From assembly GCA_019456255.1 (NCBI GenBank), contig VRUG01000012.1, positions 38,810-102,809 on the forward strand: DNA of 64,000 bases, read 5' to 3'. This document shows, piece by piece, positions 9,581 through 17,638 of the stretch (position 1 is its first letter; each line of letters opens with the position of its first letter). The notes under the pieces are model-generated. The model searched no databases. It saw only the letters and a list, made by a program, of their open reading frames with translations, and was not told where the DNA came from. A program made the position numbers and the translations under genes. Source of the stretch: Planctomycetota bacterium. Its GTDB lineage: Bacteria; Planctomycetota; Phycisphaerae; Sedimentisphaerales; Anaerobacaceae.

Positions 9581-9615
9581 GTTAGCCCCCAAGTTTACCT
9601 TGGGGGTTGTTTTTA
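9581..9615 (+). terminator. Terminator-like Family A hairpin downstream of cimA
   Basis: GTTAG then CCCCCAAG (9586-9593), loop TTTAC, CTTGGGGG (9599-9606) and a T-rich tail. Oriented to end the cimA transcript. The rest of 9502-9789 holds a TGTCACTCTGAGTGAAACC repeat unit and nothing else I can support. Confidence 0.7.
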
Positions 9616-9789
9616 CCACATCTGCGACGCCGACCTTCAGAGCCCAAGCGCATGCGAAGGATATCTTATACCGTCCGATAAAAATTCAAAACACAATTTT
9701 TGATTAAGTCACCACCAAAATAGTACGAATAATAAACTGCCTCAGATACATTATCAAAAATCCGGGCAAACACGAAATGGGGGTTAAAA

Positions 9790-10575
9790 ATGGTAGCCGT
9801 AACAAAAAAACCATCGAAATATATCACCATATCAGCTATTACCATTGTACTCGCTCTTTATTGCTTCACTCTTATTGTCATCGCTTTCGATAAATACAAA
9901 CACTACGTCGATGAGCTAAGAGAAGAAGTTGAGGAACTCATTGCACTAAAGGACCTCCAGATTGATATCGTCAAAATGCTCATGCCAGCAAACGACTACC
10001 TGATCACAGGTGCCGACGACAATGAAGCTAAGAACCTTGAAATCCTCTCAAGGCATACACACGGAAGAATTGAACAAATGAAAGGACTCGATTTAGACCT
10101 CGCTGAAGAGAAAAAATATTATCTCAAAATTAAAGATGACTTTAAGAAAATGCAGGAACTCTCCATGCTAATCGTCTCAAGCCCGGAACTAAAAGGACAC
10201 TCAAAAGGCGGCGCAATGATGGAAGAACTCGACAGCATCGCAGATGATATCCTTGTCAGCACAGAAAAACTCCAGGATGCAATGGAATCCGAACTAAGCT
10301 GGCTCGAAATGGGGTTCTTTGAATCAAGAAACAATCTTATAGAAAGCGTATTCCTCGCAGCTTCAATCACCATCTTCTTCCTGCTCGCTGTAATAGTATA
10401 CCTCGTGCGGGAAGATCATCAAGGCTCAACCATAATTACTACTCGAACTGACTCTGCCCAAAAAAACAATGACCAATACCAGCACATACATGTTGAACAT
10501 TCTTACACCCCGGAAACTCACCACCAACAAACGCAGGACAAACAAAAACACGACAAAATCATCGTTGAAAAATAA
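9790..10575 (+). CDS. Two-TM membrane protein with 4-helix-bundle sensor-like domain
   Basis: 261 aa. A first membrane segment (ITISAITIVLALYCFTLIVIAF, about 15-36) is followed by about 150 residues of charged amphipathic helix and a second membrane segment (about 181-203, SVFLAASITIFFLLAVIVYLV). This is the layout of the four-helix-bundle periplasmic sensor module of chemoreceptors and histidine kinases, but no HAMP or signalling domain follows: the cytoplasmic tail is only about 55 residues, rich in His, Gln and Lys. No family is recognised with certainty. It could be a receptor-like accessory protein that acts through a partner. The gene is monocistronic. Confidence 0.75.
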   Translation: MVAVTKKPSKYITISAITIVLALYCFTLIVIAFDKYKHYVDELREEVEELIALKDLQIDIVKMLMPANDYLITGADDNEAKNLEILSRHTHGRIEQMKGLDLDLAEEKKYYLKIKDDFKKMQELSMLIVSSPELKGHSKGGAMMEELDSIADDILVSTEKLQDAMESELSWLEMGFFESRNNLIESVFLAASITIFFLLAVIVYLVREDHQGSTIITTRTDSAQKNNDQYQHIHVEHSYTPETHHQQTQDKQKHDKIIVEK

Positions 10576-10860
10576 TTCCTTAACAATAATTGTCATTGCG
10601 AACGCAGCGCGGCAATCACGCCGTTATATTGTCATTCCTGCGTAAGCAGGAATCCATTTCCTTTAGCCCCGCTTGTCCCCATGCTTAGATTCATTTATGA
10701 ATCTATGAGGGTCGCTAGATTTAGCTATAAATCTATGGGGGCCATACAATCCCGCCGCTCATTATGCTCTTTTTTTGCGATTTGACCCTTAAAAATATCT
10801 CTTGATTTTCATACCGATTTATGTATAATCGCCACAACTCAATTTCGGGGGATTTTGAAA
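10576..10860. repeat. Repeat-filled spacer
   Basis: Contains GTCATTGCGAACGCAGCGCGG (about 10590), GTCATTCCTGCGTAAGCAGGAA (about 10627), and two Family B palindromes: TAGATTCATTTATGAATCTA (10686-10705) and AGATTTAGCTATAAATCT with GGGG (10717-10740). No gene seen. Confidence 0.6.
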
Positions 10861-10870
10861 GGGAAGGGAA

Positions 10871-11722
10871 ATGAAAAAAAGTCTATGTTTGCTACTGAGC
10901 ACAATGATATTTTTAGCGGGATGTGCCGGCAGGGAAGCCAATCCGATCCCTGTCTACCTCCCCGGAGACAATGAACGAAGCTGCAATGTATTAGTAGCCG
11001 AAATAGCACAACTTCAGGCAGATATGCAAAGGCTGCTCCCAAAAACCGACAAGGGTGTCTCAAACGCTCTATGGGCTACCGCCGGCGTCTTCTTAATTGT
11101 TCCATTTTTCTTCATGGATCTAAAAGGTGCTGAAAAAATTGAATTTGACGCCATGAGAGCTCGACACAACCGCCTCTTGCTCATCTGTGCTGATAAAGGT
11201 TGCGATTTGGCGACAGTTAAAGCCGAAAGAATACCATCCGCAGAAGAAATGAAAAAGATGATCAATAAAGACAAATTGGCCAAATCAACCCTCCTTAATG
11301 AAAATAATCAATACAATGATACCCCAACAGGATATAGCTTTAATGATCTCGGCACATTAAAAACTTGTGCCAACTGTGATGCCTCTATAGGAAGACTTGA
11401 AAAGGCCAAGCTTTTTAAAAACAATATCGTCTGTACTGCATGCTATAGCAAACTAACGGGAAAACCCGGGACACAACCTGTAAGTAAACGAAAAACTGCA
11501 AAACTAATAAAACAATGTGCAACTTGCCGCAGCTATATAGGCCGATTCGAAAAGTTTTACACTGTCGCTGATAAAATTACATGCCCCGATTGTTATAGCA
11601 AAATGATGAAAAGACCGAAGATGAGATCCGTCGCAAAAAAATCTCAGCGCATACAAAATAGCACAGTAGAAAGCGAACTCGATAGCTTACTGGATAGCCT
11701 TAACAAAACCATAACCAAATAA
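10871..11722 (+). CDS. Lipoprotein with two four-cysteine modules
   Basis: 283 aa, start supported by GGAAGGGGAAGGGAA directly upstream. Residues 1-17 are a lipoprotein signal with lipobox FLAGC (Cys17). A hydrophobic stretch follows at about 70-85 (VSNALWATAGVFLIVPFFFM), then a charged middle. The C-terminal half has two tandem modules of the form CxxC-(23-26)-CxxC, each beginning C(A/T)xC and ending CYSK: residues about 171-199 (CANCDASIGRLEK...CTACYSK) and 213-243 (CATCRSYIGRFEK...CPDCYSK). These look like duplicated LIM/zinc-ribbon-like metal sites, which is unusual for an exported lipoprotein. Function not known. Confidence 0.8.
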   Translation: MKKSLCLLLSTMIFLAGCAGREANPIPVYLPGDNERSCNVLVAEIAQLQADMQRLLPKTDKGVSNALWATAGVFLIVPFFFMDLKGAEKIEFDAMRARHNRLLLICADKGCDLATVKAERIPSAEEMKKMINKDKLAKSTLLNENNQYNDTPTGYSFNDLGTLKTCANCDASIGRLEKAKLFKNNIVCTACYSKLTGKPGTQPVSKRKTAKLIKQCATCRSYIGRFEKFYTVADKITCPDCYSKMMKRPKMRSVAKKSQRIQNSTVESELDSLLDSLNKTITK

Positions 11723-11734
11723 AACATAATTCAA

Positions 11735-11758
11735 CCCCCCGATTTTTCGGGGGGTTTT
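11735..11758 (+). terminator. Intrinsic terminator
   Basis: CCCCCCGA (11735-11742), loop TTTT, TCGGGGGG (11747-11754), then TTTT. It closes the lipoprotein gene and separates it from the restriction-modification cassette. Confidence 0.9.
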
Positions 11759-11834
11759 CCATTTCTTTTTCCCCCGTTCCCCATCTTCCCGCGGCAATTT
11801 CGCACTTTACCATTCAACCGTTATTTTTATTTTG

Positions 11835-11848
11835 CTACCTATAGGTAG
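11835..11848. promoter_or_regulatory. Palindromic operator (C-box-like) of the R-M cassette
   Basis: CTACCTATAGGTAG is a perfect 14-bp palindrome 49 bp upstream of the XRE controller gene. Controller proteins of restriction-modification systems bind paired palindromes next to their own promoter, first activating and then repressing the operon. Position and symmetry fit a C-box; binding is inferred. Confidence 0.65.
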
Positions 11849-11896
11849 TCGACCAATAAATAGCATTCCTTAAAATTCATTATAGGAGCCCGTACC

Positions 11897-12100
11897 ATGA
11901 AAAACATTAACAAGGAAGTTGGTTTTAACATTCGGAAAATTCGCGAAGATAAAGGCCTTTCTCAGGAAAAACTCGCCGCATTAGCTGATCTTCACCGCGC
12001 CTATGTAGGCCAAATCGAACGAGGGGAAAAAAATATAGGCCTAAGGAACCTCGAAAAAATTGCTAAAGCCCTGAAAATTAACACCAAGGATTTATTGTAA
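11897..12100 (+). CDS. XRE-family controller (C) protein of the DpnII-type R-M system
   Basis: 67 aa, essentially one HTH-3 domain: NIRKIREDKGLSQEKLAALADLHRAYVGQIERGEKNI with the recognition helix around residues 31-41 and a C-terminal LEKIAKALKI helix. Size and position fit C proteins that time expression of the nuclease after the methylase. GGAG lies 9 bases before the ATG, and the stop codon is part of the AAGGAG ribosome-binding site of the methylase gene, so the two are translationally linked. Confidence 0.88.
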   Translation: MKNINKEVGFNIRKIREDKGLSQEKLAALADLHRAYVGQIERGEKNIGLRNLEKIAKALKINTKDLL

Positions 12101-12110
12101 GGAGACGCTT

Positions 12111-13037
12111 ATTGCTACTTTAACGGAAAAACCTATAGAATTAAAAGCCAAACCATTCCTGAAATGGGCCGGGGGAAAAAAGCAACTCATAAAGGATATC
12201 GATGCTCGTCTCCCGGAAGAAATTCATACAGGCCAAATAACAACCTACATTGAACCTTTTATTGGCGGGGGTGCTGTCTTTTTCCACATTGCTCAAAAAT
12301 ACGAAGCAATAGAAAACTTTGTTTTGCTTGATATAAATAAGGACTTGATTGGTTGCTACAATACGGTCAAAAATGATGTTGAAAATCTAATCCATGAATT
12401 GCTCGATCTGCAGGAACAATTCTTATCCCTGACTCAACCCAAACGCAGAGCTTTCTTCTCCAAAATCCGAACTCAGTTTAATAAAGAGAAAAAATCGGAA
12501 TTTTCAACAGAGACCGCAGCGAAATTAATATTTTTGAATCGAACATGTTTTAACGGCCTCTATCGTGTAAACAAAAAAGGTGAATTTAATGTTCCTATCG
12601 GCAGTTACAAAAAACCTCGAATCTGTGATGGTGATAATCTACGTGCTGTATCAACCCTTTTGCAAAAAGCAACAATCATCTGTGCTGATTATAAGGATTG
12701 CTTAAAACACATTGATGACAAAACTTTTGTATATCTGGATCCCCCTTATAGGCCGTTAAGCTCGACAGCAAATTTCACTGCTTATTCTAAAGAAGATTTT
12801 AACGAAGAAGATCAAAAACAGCTTGCTGATTTTTGTAAACTTATAGATGGCCAAGGTGCAAAACTACTTTTGAGCAATTCCGATCCCCAAAACGAGGACT
12901 CAAAAGATCATTTCTTCAAAGACCATTATCCTGAAAAATGGGGGTTCAATATTGATACCGTAAAAGCCTCAAGAATCATTAACTGCAAACCGTCTGGCAG
13001 GGGCCAAATTAACGAACTTCTGATAACTAATTATTAG
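12111..13037 (+). CDS. Dam/DpnM-type adenine DNA methyltransferase (M1), ATT start
   Basis: 308 aa if translated from ATT at 12111. It methylates adenine, expected site GATC. The class-alpha (D12) motifs are complete only with this start: PFLKWAGGKKQL at about residues 16-27, YIEPFIGGGAVFFHI at about 50-64 (SAM binding) and VYLDPPYRPLSSTANFTAY (catalytic DPPY, about residue 209). The first in-frame ATG (12324) would remove the SAM-binding half. AAGGAG at 12099-12104 sits six bases before ATT and no ATG, GTG or TTG is available in frame near it. ATT is a rare start known from infC. Second gene of the R-M operon. Confidence 0.9.
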   Translation: MATLTEKPIELKAKPFLKWAGGKKQLIKDIDARLPEEIHTGQITTYIEPFIGGGAVFFHIAQKYEAIENFVLLDINKDLIGCYNTVKNDVENLIHELLDLQEQFLSLTQPKRRAFFSKIRTQFNKEKKSEFSTETAAKLIFLNRTCFNGLYRVNKKGEFNVPIGSYKKPRICDGDNLRAVSTLLQKATIICADYKDCLKHIDDKTFVYLDPPYRPLSSTANFTAYSKEDFNEEDQKQLADFCKLIDGQGAKLLLSNSDPQNEDSKDHFFKDHYPEKWGFNIDTVKASRIINCKPSGRGQINELLITNY

Positions 13038-13067
13038 GCAAAAAGTGAAAAGAGAAGAGTTCTAAGG

Positions 13068-13985
13068 ATGAAATATAACAAAATATTTAAAAACAGAATT
13101 AATTGTGAAAGTTCACAACAAGTATTCTGCTTTCTGATAGATACACTAAAGAATACCATCACCGGGTGGGATTACTTTGTAAATTGGGCCAAGGTATTTA
13201 GAAATATCAAGGACATTGAAATCGATTTAAACACACTTAATTATCTAATAGGCAAAGATGACATAGAAAAAGAATTCACTTCATTACTAGAAAAACAACC
13301 TTCTATTGCTCACCTCGTACCTGTACTTATAGCCTGCCGAGACGGAAAATTCGATATTCTCACCAGCTTTAATGAAAAAGCCTTTCGATATGAGGTCTTT
13401 GATTTTAGAGAATCTAAAAGTCTTGATATCTCTAAGGTTGTAGAGTTTGCTAAGTCGGCAGGATTTTTAAAACTTCTACAAACTAAACGTATTAAGAGTA
13501 TTGTTGATTATATTATAGGTGTAGAGGTTGGTTTAGACTCAAATGGGAGAAAAAACCGGGGTGGGAAATCAATGGAGGTTATCGTTGAGTTCTTTATCAA
13601 AGAACTCTGTCAAAGAAATAACCTTGATTATATAAAAGAAGCAACCCCTAAAAAAATAAAAGAAAAGTGGGGGTTAATATTACAAGTTGACAAGTCATCC
13701 CGAAGAGTAGATTTCGCTGTTAAAAAAAATAAACAAATATACCTGATAGAAACAAACTTTTATAGCGGCGTTGGCTCCAAATTAAAGTCTACAGCTGGAG
13801 AGTATAAAAGTATGTATGACTTTTGGAAAAAAGGTGGCCATGAATTTATATGGATAACTGATGGTGCTGGATGGAGAAGGACATCTAGGCCATTACAAGA
13901 AACGTTTGAATATACCGATTATATTTTAAACCTTGAGATGGTATCCAAGGGCTTACTTGAGGATATTATAACTGGGCCTGAATAA
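13068..13985 (+). CDS. Type II restriction endonuclease, DpnII/MboI family
   Basis: 305 aa, normal for DpnII (about 288). The protein should cut unmethylated GATC. Family features are visible: N-terminal FKNRINCESSQQVF...WDYFVNWAKVFRN, the central LVPVLIACRDGKFDIL, the glycine-rich NRGGKSMEVIVEFFIKEL and the catalytic-type RRVDFAVKKNKQIYLIETNFYSGVGSKL (Asp and Glu of a PD-(D/E)XK-like core). It lies between two methylase genes with 30 bp to the first and no gap to the second, which is the classic DpnII gene arrangement. Base composition is AT-richer than the neighbouring housekeeping genes, fitting horizontal acquisition. Confidence 0.92.
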   Translation: MKYNKIFKNRINCESSQQVFCFLIDTLKNTITGWDYFVNWAKVFRNIKDIEIDLNTLNYLIGKDDIEKEFTSLLEKQPSIAHLVPVLIACRDGKFDILTSFNEKAFRYEVFDFRESKSLDISKVVEFAKSAGFLKLLQTKRIKSIVDYIIGVEVGLDSNGRKNRGGKSMEVIVEFFIKELCQRNNLDYIKEATPKKIKEKWGLILQVDKSSRRVDFAVKKNKQIYLIETNFYSGVGSKLKSTAGEYKSMYDFWKKGGHEFIWITDGAGWRRTSRPLQETFEYTDYILNLEMVSKGLLEDIITGPE

Positions 13986-14768
13986 ATGAACCAAAAAACA
14001 ATAGAATATGCTTCTGAATATACTACCGTCTGGTCGTTTCCTCAGCGTGGTAACTGGGCGACTCATAACCCAAAGTATCGCGGTAACTTTGCCCCTCAAA
14101 TCGCCCGCAATATAATCGAGATGTATTCCCAAAAAGGTGATAGCATCCTCGACCCGATGGTAGGTGGTGGAACAACACTTATAGAAGCAAAATTATTAGC
14201 TCGAAATGCTCTTGGAATAGATATTAACCCCAATGCAATCGAGCTAACAGAGCAGGCCTTAAACTTTAATCATCAACCCCCAAGCAAACAAAAAGTCCAG
14301 GTTGCCGATGCTCGTGATTTATCATTTTTAAAAGATAATTCTTTGGATCTTATCCTAACCCATCCGCCATATATGAATATAGTAAAATACTCGGAAGGCC
14401 AAATACCAGAAGACCTCTCAAATATTGGTAGCCTCCCGAAATTTTGTGATGAAATAGAAATTGTTGCCAAGGAATTATTTCGTGTTTTAAAACAGGATAA
14501 ATTCTGTGCTATCCTTATTGGTGACACTCGTAAAGGCCGGCATTATGTCCCCCTTGCTTTTAACGTTATGCAACGATTCCTAAAAGCTGGCTTTGTCCTA
14601 AAAGAAGATATTGTAAAGGTTCAGCACAATTGTAAATACACTAAACGCTGGGAATGGAAAGCTAAGAAAGACAAATTCTATTTAATCATGCACGAACATT
14701 TGTTCGTTTTCAGAAAACCCAAAACCGACGAGGACCTTTCAAGAATAAGGTTCAGCCGACAACTATAA
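13986..14768 (+). CDS. Second DNA methyltransferase (M2) of the DpnII-type system
   Basis: 260 aa, ATG directly after the TAA of the endonuclease. It has an N6_N4_Mtase fold in the order motif X region (WSFPQRGNWATHNPKYRGNFAPQIARNII), motif I (SILDPMVGGGTTLIEA, about residues 53-68) and then motif IV (LILTHPPYMNIVKYS, about 119-133). DpnA-type enzymes usually present motif IV first, so this is a circularly permuted arrangement seen in many DpnII-like cassettes. M2 enzymes protect single-stranded or hemimethylated sites during DNA uptake; that role here is inference. The gene converges on the next minus-strand gene. Confidence 0.88.
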   Translation: MNQKTIEYASEYTTVWSFPQRGNWATHNPKYRGNFAPQIARNIIEMYSQKGDSILDPMVGGGTTLIEAKLLARNALGIDINPNAIELTEQALNFNHQPPSKQKVQVADARDLSFLKDNSLDLILTHPPYMNIVKYSEGQIPEDLSNIGSLPKFCDEIEIVAKELFRVLKQDKFCAILIGDTRKGRHYVPLAFNVMQRFLKAGFVLKEDIVKVQHNCKYTKRWEWKAKKDKFYLIMHEHLFVFRKPKTDEDLSRIRFSRQL

Positions 14769-14802
14769 CCCCGACTTTTTTTCAACTAAAATTAGCATTA
14801 TT

Positions 14803-15117
14803 TCACCATTTCTGGATTTTCTTTTGGCGTCTCTCTCTGGTTCTTGAGCGATGTTCTTCGATAGTCATATAGCTTGTATCTTCTCTGCCGTGATTGTTGT
14901 GATATTTAGCACCCCCTGGATTATTCCTAACCCGAAGTTCTTTTACAAGTTCCTCATACTTTTTTCCAAGCTCTTTATTTTCATCTTTGTTTTTTAACTC
15001 CGTTATTTCTCCTTTCTGGTCATAAAGAATTTTGAAAATAGCCCCTAGGATAACCACTAAATTAGTTATACCAACAACCAAAAGTGCCGTGACATTAGCA
15101 GTCAGATGGGCTACCAT
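14803..15117 (-). CDS. Small single-TM protein with charged tail
   Basis: 104 aa from ATG 15117, chosen because GGGAG stands five bases before it; an in-frame ATG nine codons earlier (15144) has no such site. Residues about 6-30 (NVTALLVVGITNLVVILGAIFKILY) are one membrane segment, followed by a coiled-coil-like stretch (EITELKNKDENKELGKKYEELVKELR) and a very basic end (EEHRSRTRERRQKKIQKW). Holin-like size and layout are possible, but no family is recognised. It ends 34 bp from the methylase gene on the other strand. Confidence 0.6.
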   Translation of the reverse strand: MVAHLTANVTALLVVGITNLVVILGAIFKILYDQKGEITELKNKDENKELGKKYEELVKELRVRNNPGGAKYHNNHGREDTSYMTIEEHRSRTRERRQKKIQKW

Positions 15118-16228
15118 TTCATCTCCCGACAACAATATGAACATGCCTGTTAAAAAAGTAAAGTCGAGTTGTTATTACCAGTTAGGAATGATTGTTTACA
15201 GTAAAAAATAATTGTTTATGGAAAAGTTGGTGTTAAAATGAATGTATTAAGCAATATTTTGGAACAAAAACACGATTTATAGGGTAAAAAGGGGGGTTTT
15301 TTGTATTAGAGAGAAAAGAAAAAAAAATTCAAATTCCACATTTAATTACCAAGATTTAACGTTATTTTGTCAATTTAGGTGGGTAATTCTCATTTTGCGA
15401 CCAAACTGTGCAGCTTACCAAAAAATCAATCAAACGCGCAAGTCCCACTTTTGAGAAAATCACTTTTGGCACACTTTTGATGCAAATCGCGCGCAATTTA
15501 TACCAATTCGCGCGCGTTTTTGCCATTTTTCAACCACTTTTTGACCCTTTTTTCCTCTCAATATGAGAAACTTGCGCAAATGATCGCGCCTATTATTCCC
15601 TACTTACCTATCCTTAAGCCTAAAAAGGAAATATTGGATTTAGAATAACCCTTGAAATACGCGATCTTGCATGAAAAAAACGCGATGCCGTTTCGCAAGT
15701 CTTCTACAAGTTCCCGACGTTTTCTCGGCAATTGCGCGTTTGATCGTACCCTGCCCTCCCAGCCGGCCTAACCTAAAGCGAATCACGACCCGCTATATCT
15801 CAAAGCCAACCAAATACTAAATTGTCATTAGTTAATTGCCAACAGTCAGTTACCGTATTATCATCAGCCAATAGTCAATAGACAATAGTCAATTTAAAAT
15901 CTAAAACATCCTCTTTAATAAACAGCACATTTAAACGACTTACAGCTATTCTAAATTACAACTCCTCCCATCTTACCCACTTTCCACATTTTTTTTGCCT
16001 CCATAACTCAAGACAGGGGGGTAAGTTACCCAAATTAACTACCTATCTTAACAAAACTACCCATTTTAACTAAAGATTTCCAACCACCAACCCCGATACT
16101 TTAATTGTTAAGTTGCCTATTTTAACATACAAAGAGCCCTGTCAGGTAAACGGGTTAAAATAGGCAAAATAGCAAAAGTGTGAAGTATAAGAACATTTTG
16201 ACAACGATTTTGATTTGGAGAATTTATT
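15118..16228. other. 1.1-kb non-coding region, candidate replication origin
   Basis: No supportable ORF. AT-rich with unusual blocks: CGCGC-rich words at 15430-15530 and 15650-15750, a perfect 13-bp inverted repeat ATCAAACGCGCAA (15429-15441) / TTGCGCGTTTGAT (15732-15744), a GCGCGCAATT...AATTCGCGCGC pair near 15490-15520, DnaA-box-like TTCCACA words at about 15336 and 15981, CAATAGTCAATAGACAATAGTCAA at about 15867, and an iteron cluster at 16026-16167. Left of it the + strand has more C than G whatever the gene strand (for example in the minus-strand genes at 3.0 and 7.4 kb); right of it G equals or exceeds C. That switch is the usual origin signature. No dnaA, gidA or parAB is in the window. 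Confidence 0.45.
16026..16167. repeat. Iteron-like cluster
   Basis: Five related 16-bp units with consensus near YTACCYATYTTAACWA: 16026-16041 (TTACCCAAATTAACTA), 16039-16054 (CTACCTATCTTAACAA), 16057-16072 (CTACCCATTTTAACTA), 16113-16128 (TTGCCTATTTTAACAT) and one inverted at 16152-16169. The last two give a perfect 14-bp inverted repeat, TTGCCTATTTTAAC (16113-16126) with GTTAAAATAGGCAA (16154-16167), 62 bp before the start of the B12-binding protein gene. Either initiator-binding iterons or an operator array for that gene. Confidence 0.65.
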
Positions 16229-16948
16229 ATGGTTGATAATTCCTTATTAGAGCGGTACTTAGATGTCGTCCTGAAAGGCGACCGAAAGCTCTGCCGCTCG
16301 ATTATTGAGGAAGCTCTTCAAAAGGGCACATTAGCAAACTCGGTTTATTCTCTGATTATCTGGCCTATGATGGCAGAAATCGACAATTTGTTCCGTTCTG
16401 GCAAAATTTCACCTGTTCAGGAACATATGGCCACGAGAATAAATCGGTCTATTGTTGACCAATTGCAGAATAAGCTGCCTCGTAAAGTCAATAAGGATAA
16501 GAGGATAGCTATTTGCTGCACCTCGCCGGAGTTGCATGAGCTCGGCGCACAGATGATAGCAGACCTTTTTGAAAGTGACGGCTGGGATGTCAGATTCCTT
16601 GGTGGCGGTCTCACAAATGATGATATTCTCGAATTCACCAATCGCTACAATCCCGATATTTTACTCATATACGGCACCGAACCAAAACAAGCTCCGGATA
16701 TCAGAAGGCTAATTGATACCATAAAAGGTATCAATGCGCATCCGGATATGAAGATTCTGGTTTCGGGGGGGCTTTTCAATCGTGCAGAAGGGCTTTGGGA
16801 AGAAATTGGTGCTGATATGTTTGCAGCTACGGCAGTCGAAGCTGTCCAGGTTGCATCTGCAGGTGAGCCAGCAGAGCCTGCAATCAGGACTATTAATAGG
16901 CGAAAAAGAAAAAGTCAAAAAGAAACAAAACAATCAACAGAATCGTGA
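16229..16948 (+). CDS. Stand-alone cobalamin-binding (B12) domain protein
   Basis: 239 aa. Residues about 1-80 are a helical cap (B12-binding-2-like: LLERYLDVVLKGDRKLCRSII ... ISPVQEHMATRI) and 85-200 a Rossmann B12-binding domain with ELHELGAQM (the E/DxHxxG loop whose His contacts cobalt), FLGGGLTNDDI and VSGGLF. This is the C-terminal half of light- or B12-dependent regulators such as CarH/LitR, but no MerR DNA-binding part is attached; the end is a short basic tail (RRKRKSQKETKQ). It may act as a light/B12 sensor through a partner. GGAG precedes the ATG; the iteron cluster is directly upstream and a strong terminator follows. Confidence 0.85.
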   Translation: MVDNSLLERYLDVVLKGDRKLCRSIIEEALQKGTLANSVYSLIIWPMMAEIDNLFRSGKISPVQEHMATRINRSIVDQLQNKLPRKVNKDKRIAICCTSPELHELGAQMIADLFESDGWDVRFLGGGLTNDDILEFTNRYNPDILLIYGTEPKQAPDIRRLIDTIKGINAHPDMKILVSGGLFNRAEGLWEEIGADMFAATAVEAVQVASAGEPAEPAIRTINRRKRKSQKETKQSTES

Positions 16949-17003
16949 GTGGTGATGAATTATAGCTGAGTGATTTAAAAAGTAGTAATCCTCCAAAAAA
17001 GAG

Positions 17004-17033
17004 CGGGCTAATATAATGTTAGCCCGTTTTTTT
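17004..17033 (+). terminator. Intrinsic terminator
   Basis: CGGGCTAA (17004-17011), loop TATAATG, TTAGCCCG (17019-17026), seven T. Ends the B12-binding protein transcript. Confidence 0.9.
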
Positions 17034-17204
17034 ATATCTTACTCTTCCATGTGAAATTTGGGTTCGTTTTTTTGCATTGCATATTGTGTAAATTTTTGTA
17101 ATCCTTTATTGAATATTGGGTTAGGTTGTTTTTTTCACTTCTTAAAATGGGTTCGTTTATTAAAACGTTTATATTTTGCATCATGTTCATATCCCGTGGT
17201 GAAT

Positions 17205-17577
17205 AGAACCCTGCCATGCAGGATGGTAGGGCTCCCCATAGATTCATAAATGAATCTGGACATACCTGAGGCACAAGTGGGGACACGTAATCGATTTTGA
17301 AACCGCCTTTGGCGGAGTTGATTTTTAATAGACATATTTGGCATTTCAAGAAACCCCCGTGTGGTGTCTAACAGGGGAGTATTATATCACAATTTTAGTT
17401 TTAAATCAAGCTTTTTGGTGGTTGTTTTCCGAGAAGACGTCGGGAGCCAAATAACGAGGCAGCCGAAACGGCATCGGATAGATAAAATGGGTTCCGAGAA
17501 GACGTCCCCCATAGATTTATGGCTAAATCTGGCGATCCCCATGTATAGATTTACAAATAAATCTATACATGGGGATA
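17205..17577. repeat. Cluster of Family A/B palindromes before the Type IIG gene
   Basis: Contains a Family A hairpin (CCCTGCCAT-GCAGG-ATGGTAGGG, 17209-17231), Family B palindromes at 17234-17258 and 17506-17531, and a long perfect-arm one at 17537-17574 (CCCCATGTATAGATTT ... AAATCTATACATGGGG). The words CCGAGAAGACGTC occur twice (about 17429 and 17493) and AGGCACAAGTGGGGAC once. 17034-17204 and 17260-17430 show no gene. Confidence 0.7.
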
Positions 17578-17638
17578 ATAATCATTAAAATGGGGTTTAG
17601 GTATATTTGATGCGGAGATGTCTTTTTAGGGAAAAGGT

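Noticed and set aside
17058..17349. Small ORFs on both strands at 17.06-17.35 kb
   Set aside because: They overlap the terminator and Family A/B palindromes and mirror each other; no start signal.
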